Assembly (NCBI GenBank): GCA_018058135.1
Contig: JAGPCK010000005.1
Span: 24,576 to 88,575 of the forward strand
Source of the DNA: Bacteroidia bacterium
GTDB lineage: Bacteria; Bacteroidota; Bacteroidia; UKL13-3
Direction: 5' to 3'
Length of the DNA stretch: 64,000 nucleotides
The translations under genes and the position numbers were made by a program. Positions within the stretch are counted from its first letter, which is position 1, and every line of letters starts with the position of its first letter. The notes under the pieces were generated by a model, which made no database searches, was not told the DNA's origin, and worked only from the letters and a program-made list of their open reading frames with translations. Below, piece by piece: positions 46,591 through 55,629 of this stretch.

Positions 46591-47985
46591 ATGCGTTCAC
46601 CTGTCGCTTTTATTCTGCTGTGTTGCCTACCTGTTTTTGTTGCAGCACAAAGCAGCTTCCGCATGTCCCTGCTCTCCCGTTGGGACAACGATTCTCTCCC
46701 CTCCTTAGGCACTCAGCAATACAGTGAAGTACACGGCTGGTATGATGCCGTAAAGCAAAAGGAATATGCCTTGTTGTGCAGTATCGACTCCATCTATTTC
46801 TTTGATGTAACCAATCCGCAATTACCGATTTTGTGCGATGTGGAAGCAGGCCGCAGCAGCAATTGCCGCAACCGTTCCATTGTTACATACAACAACCGTG
46901 CGTATGCTGTAGCTGATCAGGGCAACTCTTCTTTGCAGATTTTCGATTTGCGTTACCTGCCCGACTCTGTTCAAAAAGTGTACGATAATGACTCGCTTTG
47001 CAGCCGGGCACATACCCTTACGGTAGACACCCTCAACGCCCGACTCTATCTTAATCACAACAAACGACCTCATCCGCAAAACGGACAACCCATTACCGAG
47101 GCCATGACCGTTATATCGTTACAAAATCCTGAGTCTCCGGTATACCTTGGAACGCTACAGCCCCCGATAATTGACGGTACACCTTTGTTTGATTTTGTAC
47201 ACGATGCTTTTACGTGGAACGATACTGTTTATTGCAGCACGGGTGCCAACGGATTATTTATCTACGATTACCGCAATGTCAACCAGCCCACATTGATTCG
47301 TGCATTAACTGAATACCCGGAAAAAGGATTTTGCCACTCTCCTGTGTATGACCCGCAACGTAAACTCATTTCATTTACCGATGAAAGTGCCGGTACCGCT
47401 GTAAAATTATACAGCACAACCAACTTCAGCAACCTGCAACAACGCAGCCTTTTTCGTTCCAATACAGGCGCACTGGCCCACCGCAGTTATTTTAAAGGAA
47501 ATACTTTGTGGGTAGCGTATTACCATGATGGAGTAAGAGCATTTGATATACGTAATCCTGACAACGTGGTTCCCTTGGCCTGGTACGATACATTTCAAGA
47601 GAGCAGTTACAACGGTATTCTGGGTTGCTGGGGCGTGTACCCTTATTTGCCTTCAGGAAATATATTGGCCAGCGACATGACCAACGGTTTGTTCATACTA
47701 AAACCCGATACCACCACAGGCATAAAAGATATCATCATCAAAAAGTCGATACAGGTTTATCCCAATCCGACAAAGGAAATCTTAACCATAGAGTTGGGCT
47801 ATTTGGCACCGTATGTTTCTACCATCGTTATGTACAACCGCTGGGGACAGGAAATCTATCATTCCTCTGGACCGTTCCAAAAGAAGAATGAGATTGATTT
47901 AAGTAATTTTAAAACTGACGTTTACTTTCTGGTTATAGAAGGAAACAGATTCCGTAAATCTACTACTGTTAGCGTTGTAAAATAG
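46591..47985 (+). CDS. T9SS-secreted LVIVD-like propeller protein
   Basis: 464 residues. Signal peptide to FVAAQ, then repeats of 'L.IFDLR.L', 'FDVTNP..P', 'YDYRNVNQPTLI' and 'AFDIRNPDNVVPL', typical of LVIVD/choice-of-anchor-B-type beta-propellers. The last about 85 residues (VYPNPTKEILTIEL... TTVSVVK) form a T9SS type A sorting domain. Surface protein with unknown ligand. Confidence 0.88.
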   Translation: MRSPVAFILLCCLPVFVAAQSSFRMSLLSRWDNDSLPSLGTQQYSEVHGWYDAVKQKEYALLCSIDSIYFFDVTNPQLPILCDVEAGRSSNCRNRSIVTYNNRAYAVADQGNSSLQIFDLRYLPDSVQKVYDNDSLCSRAHTLTVDTLNARLYLNHNKRPHPQNGQPITEAMTVISLQNPESPVYLGTLQPPIIDGTPLFDFVHDAFTWNDTVYCSTGANGLFIYDYRNVNQPTLIRALTEYPEKGFCHSPVYDPQRKLISFTDESAGTAVKLYSTTNFSNLQQRSLFRSNTGALAHRSYFKGNTLWVAYYHDGVRAFDIRNPDNVVPLAWYDTFQESSYNGILGCWGVYPYLPSGNILASDMTNGLFILKPDTTTGIKDIIIKKSIQVYPNPTKEILTIELGYLAPYVSTIVMYNRWGQEIYHSSGPFQKKNEIDLSNFKTDVYFLVIEGNRFRKSTTVSVVK

Positions 47986-48049
47986 ATTTGAACAGAATCA
48001 GCTCATCATTCATTTCTCAATTCATACAATAAATAGCATATTTGCAGGA

Positions 48050-49936
48050 GTGAGTGCACGGTTTACCTACTTTCTTCTGTTCCTTCTCTGCAGCCATTCT
48101 TCATGGGCTCAGGACACCAGCTACAATGCCCGCGTGGCCCCGCGTTTCCGTACCGAATACCAGTTTGAAGTAAGCGGAAACGAGTACAAAAATGTGATAG
48201 ATACCGGCATTGACCGCATGGAAATGTATAACCCGGTAGTGCAGAAATACCGCCTTTATCAGGATTTAGGTAATATCGGGAGTCCGGTTTTGCCTCTAAT
48301 TTTCAGTCAGAGCAGTTCCACTTCTTTTCGATTAGGTAACGAAAATATGAACAACTATTACCTTACTTCAGAAGAAGTGCGGTACTATCAGGTAAAACGT
48401 CCGTTTACCTCGTTTGACTATGTGCAGGGAGCCAAAGAATTATTGTTTCTGAAAGCACTGCACACCCAAAACATTACCCCACGGTGGAATGCGGGAGTGA
48501 ACTTCAGACGCATAGCCTCCTCAGGCTATTACACCAACCAATACAACAGTTTGTGGAGCACACAACTTTTTAGCAGCTACCGTTCCAAAAATCAGAAATA
48601 CGTTGGGCTAACCAGCATTAACTGGAACAAGGGCTTTCTGGAAATGAACGGAGGTATCACCAGTGATTCAGCCTTTGAAGCTTTGAGCGGAGTAAACAAA
48701 CAGGTGGAAGTAAATCTGCTGGGAACCAGTGCTACCGGAGGTGGCGGACCACGCAACTATTTCCGCAACACTACCCTGCAACACAAAAGCTTCTATTATT
48801 TTGGTGAACGAAAAGAAGTCATCAACGGAAAAGATACGTTGCAACAACTGGAATCAATAGCCTGGCTGGGACACACTATTAAAACAGAAAGATTCTCGTA
48901 CCTCTACAAAGACAGCAAATTACCCAACAAAGATTATTACCCTACCTTTAACTTTGACACACTGGCTACATACGACTCTCTGCATTTTTTCAATACCGAG
49001 AACACTTTTACTTTTTCCAACCGAGGTTTAGTTCAGAAACGGTTGGAGTTCACCGCCAACTTTACCCACCAGTATTTTGAAGTGGCTCAACGCAGCAACA
49101 ACAGTGTGTATCAAAACACTTTTGTTTCAGGGCGTATAGCCTTTGCTCCGCTCAACAGTTTCCGTTTGTTTACGGATGTATCATACGGAACTAGCGGCTA
49201 CAACGCAGGCGATTATTTAGCCTCGGCCATTGGTGTGCTTACCCTGAAACCTGTGGTAATTAACGTACAAGGTTCAGTAAATGCGCGTGAGCAAAGTTTT
49301 GTGTCGCAACATTTTGTTTCTAACCATTACCTGTGGTACAATACCTTTGATAAAACCACCACCACACACGGGCGCTTATCTATCAGCAGTCGTAACTGGC
49401 GCAACAACGGCACACTCAGTATTAAATATTACAGCATAGACAAACTCGTTTACTACAGCAGCAACAGCACACCCGTGCAACACAACCAACCTGTTGAACT
49501 ACTGGTAGCCGAGTTAAACAAAACATTTCAGTGGGGAAATTTCTTTTTCACCAACCAACTGTATGCACAACATGTAAGCGACAAAAAAGTAATGCGGCTA
49601 CCTGAATTAGCTTCTTTCCAACGCTTCTATTACCAAAAACGTTTGTTCAAAGTAATGCTTACCCAAATTGGTTTTGATATATTCTACAACAGCAGCTTTT
49701 ACGCCAATACCTTTAATCCCGTTACGCGGCAGTTTCAATTGCAAGACAGTGTAAAAATAGGCAACTACCCAGTGGTGGATGTGTTTGCCAATGCACAAAT
49801 TAAAAAGGCCGCTATCTTCTTTAAAATGGAACACGTTAATGCCGACCTCTCCGGAAATGCTTACTACAGCTCACCGCACCAACCCATGGGACACCGCAGT
49901 TTTCGTTTCGGGTTAACCTGGAGAATGTACGACTAG
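48050..49936 (+). CDS. Putative outer-membrane porin
   Basis: 628 residues with a GTG start at 48050; no ATG alternative precedes the signal peptide (MSARFTYFLLFLLC...WAQ). The mature part is a large beta-barrel rich in aromatic residues, with family features of the Bacteroidota 'putative porin' group, ending in RFGLTWRMYD. Probably a diffusion channel. A weak -7-like box (CATATTTG) ends 5 nt before the GTG. Confidence 0.82.
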   Translation: MSARFTYFLLFLLCSHSSWAQDTSYNARVAPRFRTEYQFEVSGNEYKNVIDTGIDRMEMYNPVVQKYRLYQDLGNIGSPVLPLIFSQSSSTSFRLGNENMNNYYLTSEEVRYYQVKRPFTSFDYVQGAKELLFLKALHTQNITPRWNAGVNFRRIASSGYYTNQYNSLWSTQLFSSYRSKNQKYVGLTSINWNKGFLEMNGGITSDSAFEALSGVNKQVEVNLLGTSATGGGGPRNYFRNTTLQHKSFYYFGERKEVINGKDTLQQLESIAWLGHTIKTERFSYLYKDSKLPNKDYYPTFNFDTLATYDSLHFFNTENTFTFSNRGLVQKRLEFTANFTHQYFEVAQRSNNSVYQNTFVSGRIAFAPLNSFRLFTDVSYGTSGYNAGDYLASAIGVLTLKPVVINVQGSVNAREQSFVSQHFVSNHYLWYNTFDKTTTTHGRLSISSRNWRNNGTLSIKYYSIDKLVYYSSNSTPVQHNQPVELLVAELNKTFQWGNFFFTNQLYAQHVSDKKVMRLPELASFQRFYYQKRLFKVMLTQIGFDIFYNSSFYANTFNPVTRQFQLQDSVKIGNYPVVDVFANAQIKKAAIFFKMEHVNADLSGNAYYSSPHQPMGHRSFRFGLTWRMYD

Positions 49937-50147
49937 TCTAATTCTTAATGTTGAATTCTTAATTCTTAATGCTTAGTTTTAAGCAGAATGACGTCTGATT
50001 TTTTGCTTCTTCAACCTGTACTCGTTTGCAACGACTACTTCGTTTCAGTTTCGTCTGTATTACTTTCTTTACTCACGTACAAAGAAAACGAGTATTGAAT
50101 TCTATCTTTCTTTCGTCAAAAGTCAATACTCCTTTTCTCTTTCTCTT
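49937..50147. other. Intergenic region with short direct repeats
   Basis: No gene. Three copies of ATTCTTAAT occur at 49941-49949, 49955-49963 and 49962-49970. The rest is AT-rich. The remainder of the 315-nt gap is the palindromic element at 50148-50247. Confidence 0.5.
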
Positions 50148-50247
50148 CTTGTCCGTGGTTTGGCGTCCTCGCCAACTACACGATACTCATTTTAGTTTGA
50201 TAACATAATTTCGGAAGGGTGGCGGGGACGCCAACCTTGGACAAAAT
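50148..50247. repeat. 100-bp palindromic element, copy 1
   Basis: Starts CTTGTCCGTGGTTTGGCGTCC and ends with its imperfect reverse complement GGACGCCAACCTTGGACAA. Small hairpins such as TTGGCG/CGCCAA sit inside each end. It lies 4 nt past the stop of the 50252 gene. It differs from copy 2 at only 4 of 100 positions. Confidence 0.85.
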
Positions 50248-50251
50248 TACT

Positions 50252-50794
50252 TTATCTTACTTTCAAGTTTTTCCTTACATAAACAATACTATCCGGCAGC
50301 TTATTTTGTATGGCATACTCCTCCATTCTTTTCAGCACTTCATCATTAAACCTTTGTTTAATTCTTTGTTTCTCTTCTTCGCTCACCTCACTCCCGTTTA
50401 GCCACATCAGCTTGTTTTCCGTAAAAACTCTTGTAATTATCATGTCCCCTGTAAAAATCACATGATACATTTCACGTACACCAGGTGTATCTAATGAATA
50501 AATCCTGCCAATCGCCACACCGTCCATTTCTGCTATGAAATCATGTCGCCAATCATTAGGAGGATTGTTCCATCCAAAAAGTGGAGCAACACTGTCATAG
50601 TAGTTGTATACTAACAGAATAGCGTCTAACTCTGTATCAACCCATGCTATATTAGGCGGTCTGTCATTGATAGGTGATATGCTTGTGCATTTAATCATTG
50701 AGAGCACTAACGCAAAAAAGACAATCCTCCAACCCGTTCTCATTTGCAATGGGTAATTTTTTTCTATTGCTTTTGTAACGCTCGCTTTACTCAT
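50252..50794 (-). CDS. Exported protein, tandem paralogue A
   Basis: 180 residues. An N-terminal basic stretch, one hydrophobic helix (about 23-35) and then KCTSIS, so it is either membrane-anchored or a lipoprotein with an unusual lipobox (Lys before Cys). The conserved core has SPINDRPPNIAWVDT, YNYYDSVA, GWNNPPNDWR and the C-terminal KQRFNDEVLKRM and NKLPDSIVYVR segments. Paralogue of the next gene. No known family recognised. Confidence 0.75.
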   Translation of the reverse strand: MSKASVTKAIEKNYPLQMRTGWRIVFFALVLSMIKCTSISPINDRPPNIAWVDTELDAILLVYNYYDSVAPLFGWNNPPNDWRHDFIAEMDGVAIGRIYSLDTPGVREMYHVIFTGDMIITRVFTENKLMWLNGSEVSEEEKQRIKQRFNDEVLKRMEEYAIQNKLPDSIVYVRKNLKVR

Positions 50795-50819
50795 GTTTAA
50801 AGTTTAATGATAGAGAATC

Positions 50820-50838
50820 CTACGTTTTTAACTTTTTC
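50820..50838 (-). pseudogene. Fossil of the 3' end of the 'asparagine synthetase B'-like gene
   Basis: On the minus strand it reads codons for KKLKT and a TAG stop, matching the last codons of the gene at 51500-51518 (17 of 19 bases identical by eye). It sits between the palindromic element and the start of paralogue A and marks a tandem duplication joint. Confidence 0.7.
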
Positions 50839-50840
50839 AT

Positions 50841-50940
50841 CTTGTCCGTGGTTTGGCGTCCACGCCAACTACACGATACTCATTATAGTTTGATAACATA
50901 ATTTCGGAAGGGTAGCGAGGACGCCAACCTTGGACAAAAT
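50841..50940. repeat. 100-bp palindromic element, copy 2
   Basis: 96 percent identical to copy 1 with the same inverted ends. Lies 6 nt past the stop of paralogue B. Confidence 0.85.
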
Positions 50941-50946
50941 GGTACA

Positions 50947-51474
50947 CTACCACTTCCTCCTTACATAAACAATACTATCCGGTAGCTTATTTTGCATGGC
51001 ATACTCTTGCATTCTTTTCAGTACTTCATCATTAAACCTTTGTTTAATTCTAACTTTCTCTTCTTCACTCACTTCGTTTCCGTTTCGCCAGTATTGATGA
51101 TTCTCAGTATATACACTAGTAATAATCATATTATCAACAAAAACTACATGATACATTTCTATTACACCTGGCGTATCTAATGAATAAATACGGCCGCGCG
51201 CCACATCCTCCATTTCTGCTATGAAATCATTTCGCCAATCATTAGGAGGATTGTTCCACCCCTTAGTTGACGCAACACTATCGTAATAATTATAAACAAA
51301 AACAACAGGATTTAAATCTGTATCAACCCATGCTATATTGGGCGGCCTGTCATTGATAGGTGATATCCTTGTACACCTGACTGTTGAAACCATTAATATA
51401 AAAAAGACAACTCTCCAACCCGCACTAATTTGCAGCGAGTAGTTCTTTCCTTTTGTAACGCTCTCTGTAATCAT
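50947..51474 (-). CDS. Exported protein, tandem paralogue B
   Basis: 175 residues, same layout as paralogue A: a hydrophobic helix then RCTRIS, and the shared SPINDRPPNIAWVDT core and C-terminal helices. The middle and N-terminus differ clearly. It lies just downstream of the 'asparagine synthetase B'-like gene on the same strand (25-nt gap), so it is likely the ancestral copy. Function unknown. Confidence 0.75.
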   Translation of the reverse strand: MITESVTKGKNYSLQISAGWRVVFFILMVSTVRCTRISPINDRPPNIAWVDTDLNPVVFVYNYYDSVASTKGWNNPPNDWRNDFIAEMEDVARGRIYSLDTPGVIEMYHVVFVDNMIITSVYTENHQYWRNGNEVSEEEKVRIKQRFNDEVLKRMQEYAMQNKLPDSIVYVRRKW

Positions 51475-51499
51475 GTTTAAAATTTAATGATAGAGATTA

Positions 51500-52768
51500 C
51501 TACGTCTTCAACTTTTTCTTTTTTGCTGAGGGGAACAAAATATTGTTCAGAATTAAACGGTAGCCGGGTGAGTTAGGGTGCAGGGCTAAATCTGTGGGCG
51601 GTTCACCTACCTGGTGCTGGTAATCTTCCGGGTCGTGGCCACTGTAAAAGGTCCATGTGCCTTTGCCTGCACTGCCGTGAATGTAACGGGCCTCCCCCAC
51701 GGCTTTGTTTTCGCCCATGACCAGCACATCACTTTTAATTTTTGTTTTGTTAAATGAGGTGGTTTGTCCCATAAAGCCCTTCACTACCTTAGTGTGGTTT
51801 TGGCACAACATGGAAGGCACCACATCCCACTTGGCTGAGAAATCGAACAGGGTAAACATATCGTTTTCTTCCTGTTGAAATCCGCGAAAGTGCGTCATGT
51901 CAATATCCGAGTGTTCATACTCGTAGGGATTGGTGGTGATGGCAAAATTCTTAAATGCAAAGGTGTTGTTGTAATCCAGTTTGCGCAGTGCATTCGGGTC
52001 GGCTGCTGTGCCGTCAAACGGAAAATCAATAATATCGGTACCATCTGCTGCGAGGGCAATATCGTAGGTATCGGTAGCGGAGCACATGGCAAATAAAAAG
52101 CCTCCGCCCGAAGTAAAGTCACGAATCTTTTTGGCCACAGCCAGTTTCAAATCAGCCACGCGGGTAAAGCCGTACTTGGCTGCCATAGCTTCGTTTTCCC
52201 TTACCTCAGCTTTGTACCAGGCTGCATTCTGAAAACTCATCCAAAACTTCCCGTACTGTCCGGTAAAATCTTCGTGGTGCAAATGCAGCCAATCGTACAA
52301 TGGCAATTTGCCTTGCAACACTTCATCGTCAAACACTACATCGTAAGGAATCTCGGCATAGGTGAGCACCAGTGTTACCGCGTCATCCCAGGGTTGTTTG
52401 GTTTTGGGTGAGTACACCGCAATTTTAGGAGATTTCTGCAGCTTCACCACTTCCATGTTCACCTCAGGCAAGGCAATCTCGTTGCGAATACCCTGCATCT
52501 TGGCATCCGAAATAACCTGATACGTTACTCCGCGTACCAGACATTCCTTTTCCAAAACACCGTTGTGTACAAAGGCAAAACTACCGCCCTCGTAGTTGAG
52601 CAGCCACTCCACTTCAATATCTTTACTCAATACCCAATAGGCCACACCGTATGATTTGAGGTGGTCCTTCTGCGACTCATTCATGGGAATATAAATGTAG
52701 CTGCTCCACGAGCGCAGGGGCAACAGGAGTACAAAAAAGGAAAACAGTAAAACGATTTTATTTTTCAT
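51500..52768 (-). CDS. Exported Bacteroidota protein usually labelled 'asparagine synthetase B'
   Basis: 422 residues with a signal peptide (cut near RSWSS). Conserved stretches include YIPMNESQKDHLKSYGVAYW, KIAVYSPKTKQPWDDAVTLVL, DWLHLHHEDFTGQYGKF and GGGFLFAMCSATDTYDIAL, ending in a Lys-rich tail. I recognise it as the family often named asparagine synthetase B in Bacteroidota, but I see no N-terminal nucleophile Cys of a class II glutaminase and no SGGxDS ATP-pyrophosphatase motif, and it is exported. A class I amidotransferase-like (GATase1/ThuA-like) fold is more plausible. Function unknown. Confidence 0.8.
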   Translation of the reverse strand: MKNKIVLLFSFFVLLLPLRSWSSYIYIPMNESQKDHLKSYGVAYWVLSKDIEVEWLLNYEGGSFAFVHNGVLEKECLVRGVTYQVISDAKMQGIRNEIALPEVNMEVVKLQKSPKIAVYSPKTKQPWDDAVTLVLTYAEIPYDVVFDDEVLQGKLPLYDWLHLHHEDFTGQYGKFWMSFQNAAWYKAEVRENEAMAAKYGFTRVADLKLAVAKKIRDFTSGGGFLFAMCSATDTYDIALAADGTDIIDFPFDGTAADPNALRKLDYNNTFAFKNFAITTNPYEYEHSDIDMTHFRGFQQEENDMFTLFDFSAKWDVVPSMLCQNHTKVVKGFMGQTTSFNKTKIKSDVLVMGENKAVGEARYIHGSAGKGTWTFYSGHDPEDYQHQVGEPPTDLALHPNSPGYRLILNNILFPSAKKKKLKT

Positions 52769-52795
52769 GCGGTTACTGTTACGGGCGTTCGGCCA

Positions 52796-53749
52796 TTAAA
52801 AAACAGACGAAGCAATTTGTTTGGTAGTATCAGAAATACCCATGGTGTAATAATGCAACACAGGCACTCCGGCTTTTTTCAATTCTTTCGATTGTTGAAT
52901 GGCCCACTCTATACCCACCTGACGAACGGCTTTATCGTCTTTGCATTTTTCAATGGCATCCGACAATTCAAACGGGATATCGATATGAAATATTTTGGGC
53001 AAAATGGTAAGTTGGTTCTTTTTGGTAATGGGTTTCAATCCCGGAATAATGGGAATGTTGATGCCCATTTGCTTGCACTGTTCTGTAAACTCAAAAAACT
53101 TGGCGTTGTTAAAGAACATTTGCGTTACTATGTAATTGGCTCCGGCATCTGTTTTCTTTTTCAGAAAGTTCATATCTGCCTGCATGTTGGGCGCCTCAAA
53201 ATGTTTCTCGGGATAACCGGCCACACCAATACAGAAATTAGTAGCCGAAGCACCTATCAGTTCTTCATCCAGGTATTTGCCGTTATTCATATCTGTAACC
53301 TGATGAATAAGCTCCAGTGAATTTTGATTACCATCGGGCTCAGGAATAAAGTTAGGCTCATTTTTAATACCGTCACCGCGCAGCAGCAATACGTTTTCTA
53401 TGCCTAAGAAATTTAAGTCAATGAGGGCGTTTTCTGTTTCTTCTTTATTAAAGCCACCGCATATTAAATGGGGCACTGCTTCTACCTTAAACTTGTTCAT
53501 GATGGCCGCGCAAATAGCTACGGTACCGGGACGCTTGCGTGTGGAGATTTTATCAAAACTTCCGTCACTGCGTTTCTTCAGAATGTACTCTTCGCGGTGA
53601 TACGTAACATCAATAAACCTGGGGTTAAACTCCATCAAAGGTTCAATTGCATTAAATATACTTTGAATGCCCTTGCCTTTAAGCGGTGGCAAAATTTCAA
53701 AAGAGAACTGTGTTTCTTTACTGTTGTTGATGTATTCTGTAATCTTCAT
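52796..53749 (-). CDS. metF: 5,10-methylenetetrahydrofolate reductase
   Basis: 317-residue TIM-barrel flavoenzyme that makes 5-methyl-THF for methionine synthesis. Motifs: FSFEILPPLKGKG at the N-terminus (with the catalytic Glu), DVTYHRE, LLRGD, and FCIGVAGYPEKH. Length is typical. Followed closely on the same strand by the 51500 gene. Confidence 0.95.
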   Translation of the reverse strand: MKITEYINNSKETQFSFEILPPLKGKGIQSIFNAIEPLMEFNPRFIDVTYHREEYILKKRSDGSFDKISTRKRPGTVAICAAIMNKFKVEAVPHLICGGFNKEETENALIDLNFLGIENVLLLRGDGIKNEPNFIPEPDGNQNSLELIHQVTDMNNGKYLDEELIGASATNFCIGVAGYPEKHFEAPNMQADMNFLKKKTDAGANYIVTQMFFNNAKFFEFTEQCKQMGINIPIIPGLKPITKKNQLTILPKIFHIDIPFELSDAIEKCKDDKAVRQVGIEWAIQQSKELKKAGVPVLHYYTMGISDTTKQIASSVF

Positions 53750-53773
53750 GTTGGTCTCAGGCTAGTAAGGCTG

Positions 53774-53781
53774 CAAATATA
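53774..53781 (-). promoter_or_regulatory. -7 promoter box for metF
   Basis: Minus strand reads TATATTTG (TAnnTTTG), 24 nt before the metF ATG. No clear -33 TTG. Confidence 0.4.
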
Positions 53782-53787
53782 AGCAGT

Positions 53788-54882
53788 TTATTGGGCTGCG
53801 GGAACCTCGGCTGCTTTTCGTTTATTGATGGCCAGTTTGAGCGAAAATACGTTGGAGTACAAGGCTGCTGATTGGTCGCCAATATCACTCAGGGCATAAT
53901 CAATGGTAAATGACTTCATGCGTAATCCCACACCTATGTTGGGCTGAAATGTTGTGCGCTGTTTGCCGCTGAAATTGTCTTTTTCTTTCTGAAAATTACC
54001 CACGCCTGTACGTAAGAAAATAAAGTCGCTGTAGCCAAACTCCACTCCCAGCGTAGGGTCTAAGTTAATGGTTTTGCTGCTTACAAGCACGTTGCGTTGC
54101 CCGTCTGTAGTAAGCGTCATGTTCACCTCAGGCATGCAGGTTATTTTTTTGTAGAGCGTAAACTGGCGGGCCGCACCCAGTATAAAACGCGGAGTAGTTA
54201 TCTCCAGCGTATTCACCGGGATGGTATTACCTGTTTGCTGAAACACTTGTTTTTCCTCCGGTGTAAGGTTGTATGACCAGGCGTTAAAAGTAGAGGTAAC
54301 GTCCCTGAACATGGCCCCGAACTTCCATTTTTTATAGTCGTACTGCGCCCCGAAATCGAGCCCGAAGCCCCAGGCATTGGCAAAATCTCCTGCTCTTCTG
54401 CGAATAATTTTGGCGTTACCTCCCAGATTTAATCCGTTGATTTTGGTTTTGCGGGCATAAGAAAATAAAAACCCGTAATCCACCACGGAGAAAGATTTAA
54501 TGTTGTTGTAATTTATTTGTCCGCCTTTAAAAAGATCAATGGTATTGGCAATGTCATCCACCCCGAAACGGATGATGGAAACACCTCCGGCACTTTTATC
54601 GCCCATTTTAAAGGCAATGGCTCCATAGTCGTAGTTGGCAATACCGGCAAAATATTCCGAATGCATAAGCGACACCTGCAGGTTATCCTTCAGGTTAAGC
54701 AATCCGCTGGGATTCCAGTAACCTGCAGTAACATCATTTACTGAGGCCACTACTGAGTTGCTCATGCCAAATGAACGACCGCCCACCCCTATCATCATAA
54801 ACTCATTACTGTACTTTTGAGCCGAAGCCGACAAGCCTGATAGTAGAGCTAAAGAAAACAGCCAACGCTGTATTAATTTCAT
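53788..54882 (-). CDS. PorV/PorQ family outer-membrane protein
   Basis: 364 residues from the ATG at 54882; upstream frame extension lies in the previous gene. Signal peptide to SASAQ, then the family signature 'FMMIGVGGRSFGMSNSVVASVNDVTAGYWNPSGL' and a predicted barrel of about 14 strands. PorV is the outer-membrane carrier partner in type IX secretion, where it works with PorU, and similar proteins exist for other roles. Start overlaps the AcpH-like gene by 4 nt (ATGA). Confidence 0.85.
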   Translation of the reverse strand: MKLIQRWLFSLALLSGLSASAQKYSNEFMMIGVGGRSFGMSNSVVASVNDVTAGYWNPSGLLNLKDNLQVSLMHSEYFAGIANYDYGAIAFKMGDKSAGGVSIIRFGVDDIANTIDLFKGGQINYNNIKSFSVVDYGFLFSYARKTKINGLNLGGNAKIIRRRAGDFANAWGFGLDFGAQYDYKKWKFGAMFRDVTSTFNAWSYNLTPEEKQVFQQTGNTIPVNTLEITTPRFILGAARQFTLYKKITCMPEVNMTLTTDGQRNVLVSSKTINLDPTLGVEFGYSDFIFLRTGVGNFQKEKDNFSGKQRTTFQPNIGVGLRMKSFTIDYALSDIGDQSAALYSNVFSLKLAINKRKAAEVPAAQ

Positions 54883-55556
54883 ATGCTTTGTGTTCTGAAT
54901 TGGTTCATTTCGTTTTCCAGTACCTGAAACTGTTGTTGCATCCACTCATCGGTTTGTTCTATTACGGGCAGCAACAATTTCTGGTTATGCGCGCTCAGGC
55001 CAAACAGCCCTACCTGCATCATAATACGGTTTAACGAATAAATCATTTTTTCATTATCAGGGTAATGGAATAAATATTTCACGTCCCTGAACCGTTCAAA
55101 TTTAGTAAAAAACTCTTCTCCTTGTACAATATCATGCAATTGCAGAAAATCCTTGAGGGGCTGTGGTTCAATCACATGGAGTGAGCGGTAAAACTCTGTA
55201 GCGCTTTGCGGATGCTGCCTGATGAGGTAACGGTCGAGCATAAGCTCCAGAAAAATATGGTTAAAGAAGAAGTACCTGGGGAAACTGCTGTCAAAACCCG
55301 CTTGCTGTGTAAGCTCCCGGATATGGGCATACGAGCTGTTAAAAAACTGAGAATTGTGAAACACTTTATCCAGTGCATAGTGCATGGCTGAACCCTCGTT
55401 GAGTTGTTGGTGCTCCGGCTGCAAGGGCACTGTTTTGTGCGGTGCTATGCGCGAGCCTTTCACAAAATTGCGGGCCAAATCAGGCAACACCGTTCCCAGA
55501 TTATAATAGTGTTGCTCAGGCTGATGGGTAAAGAAAAAATGTGCAATAAAATTCAA
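54879..55556 (-). CDS. AcpH-like acyl-carrier-protein phosphodiesterase family protein
   Basis: 225 residues starting at a TTG codon (55556). The N-terminal MNFIAH sequence matches the conserved start of the AcpH family (MNFLAH), and no in-frame ATG or GTG lies just upstream, so TTG is the likely start. AcpH removes the phosphopantetheine arm from acyl carrier protein. Conserved His/Asp residues at NFIAH, GTVLPDL and LMLDRYL fit the HD-like helical fold. Identity moderate; activity not proven. A -7 box ends 5 nt before the TTG. Confidence 0.7.
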   Translation of the reverse strand: MNFIAHFFFTHQPEQHYYNLGTVLPDLARNFVKGSRIAPHKTVPLQPEHQQLNEGSAMHYALDKVFHNSQFFNSSYAHIRELTQQAGFDSSFPRYFFFNHIFLELMLDRYLIRQHPQSATEFYRSLHVIEPQPLKDFLQLHDIVQGEEFFTKFERFRDVKYLFHYPDNEKMIYSLNRIMMQVGLFGLSAHNQKLLLPVIEQTDEWMQQQFQVLENEMNQFRTQSI

Positions 55557-55561
55557 AGGGT

Positions 55562-55569
55562 CAAATATA
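55562..55569 (-). promoter_or_regulatory. -7 promoter box for the AcpH-like gene
   Basis: Minus strand reads TATATTTG, exact TAnnTTTG, ending 5 nt before the TTG start: a near-leaderless transcript is predicted. Confidence 0.5.
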
Positions 55570-55614
55570 GCGCTTTTGTATAAGCCGGTGTTGAGTTGAA
55601 CTTCTTAAACTTAC

Positions 55615-55622
55615 TATCTTTG
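55615..55622 (+). promoter_or_regulatory. -7 promoter box for tyrS
   Basis: Reads TATCTTTG, exact TAnnTTTG, with a TTG at 55591-55593, 21 nt upstream. Box ends 7 nt before the ATG at 55630. Confidence 0.6.
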
Positions 55623-55629
55623 CCACGTA

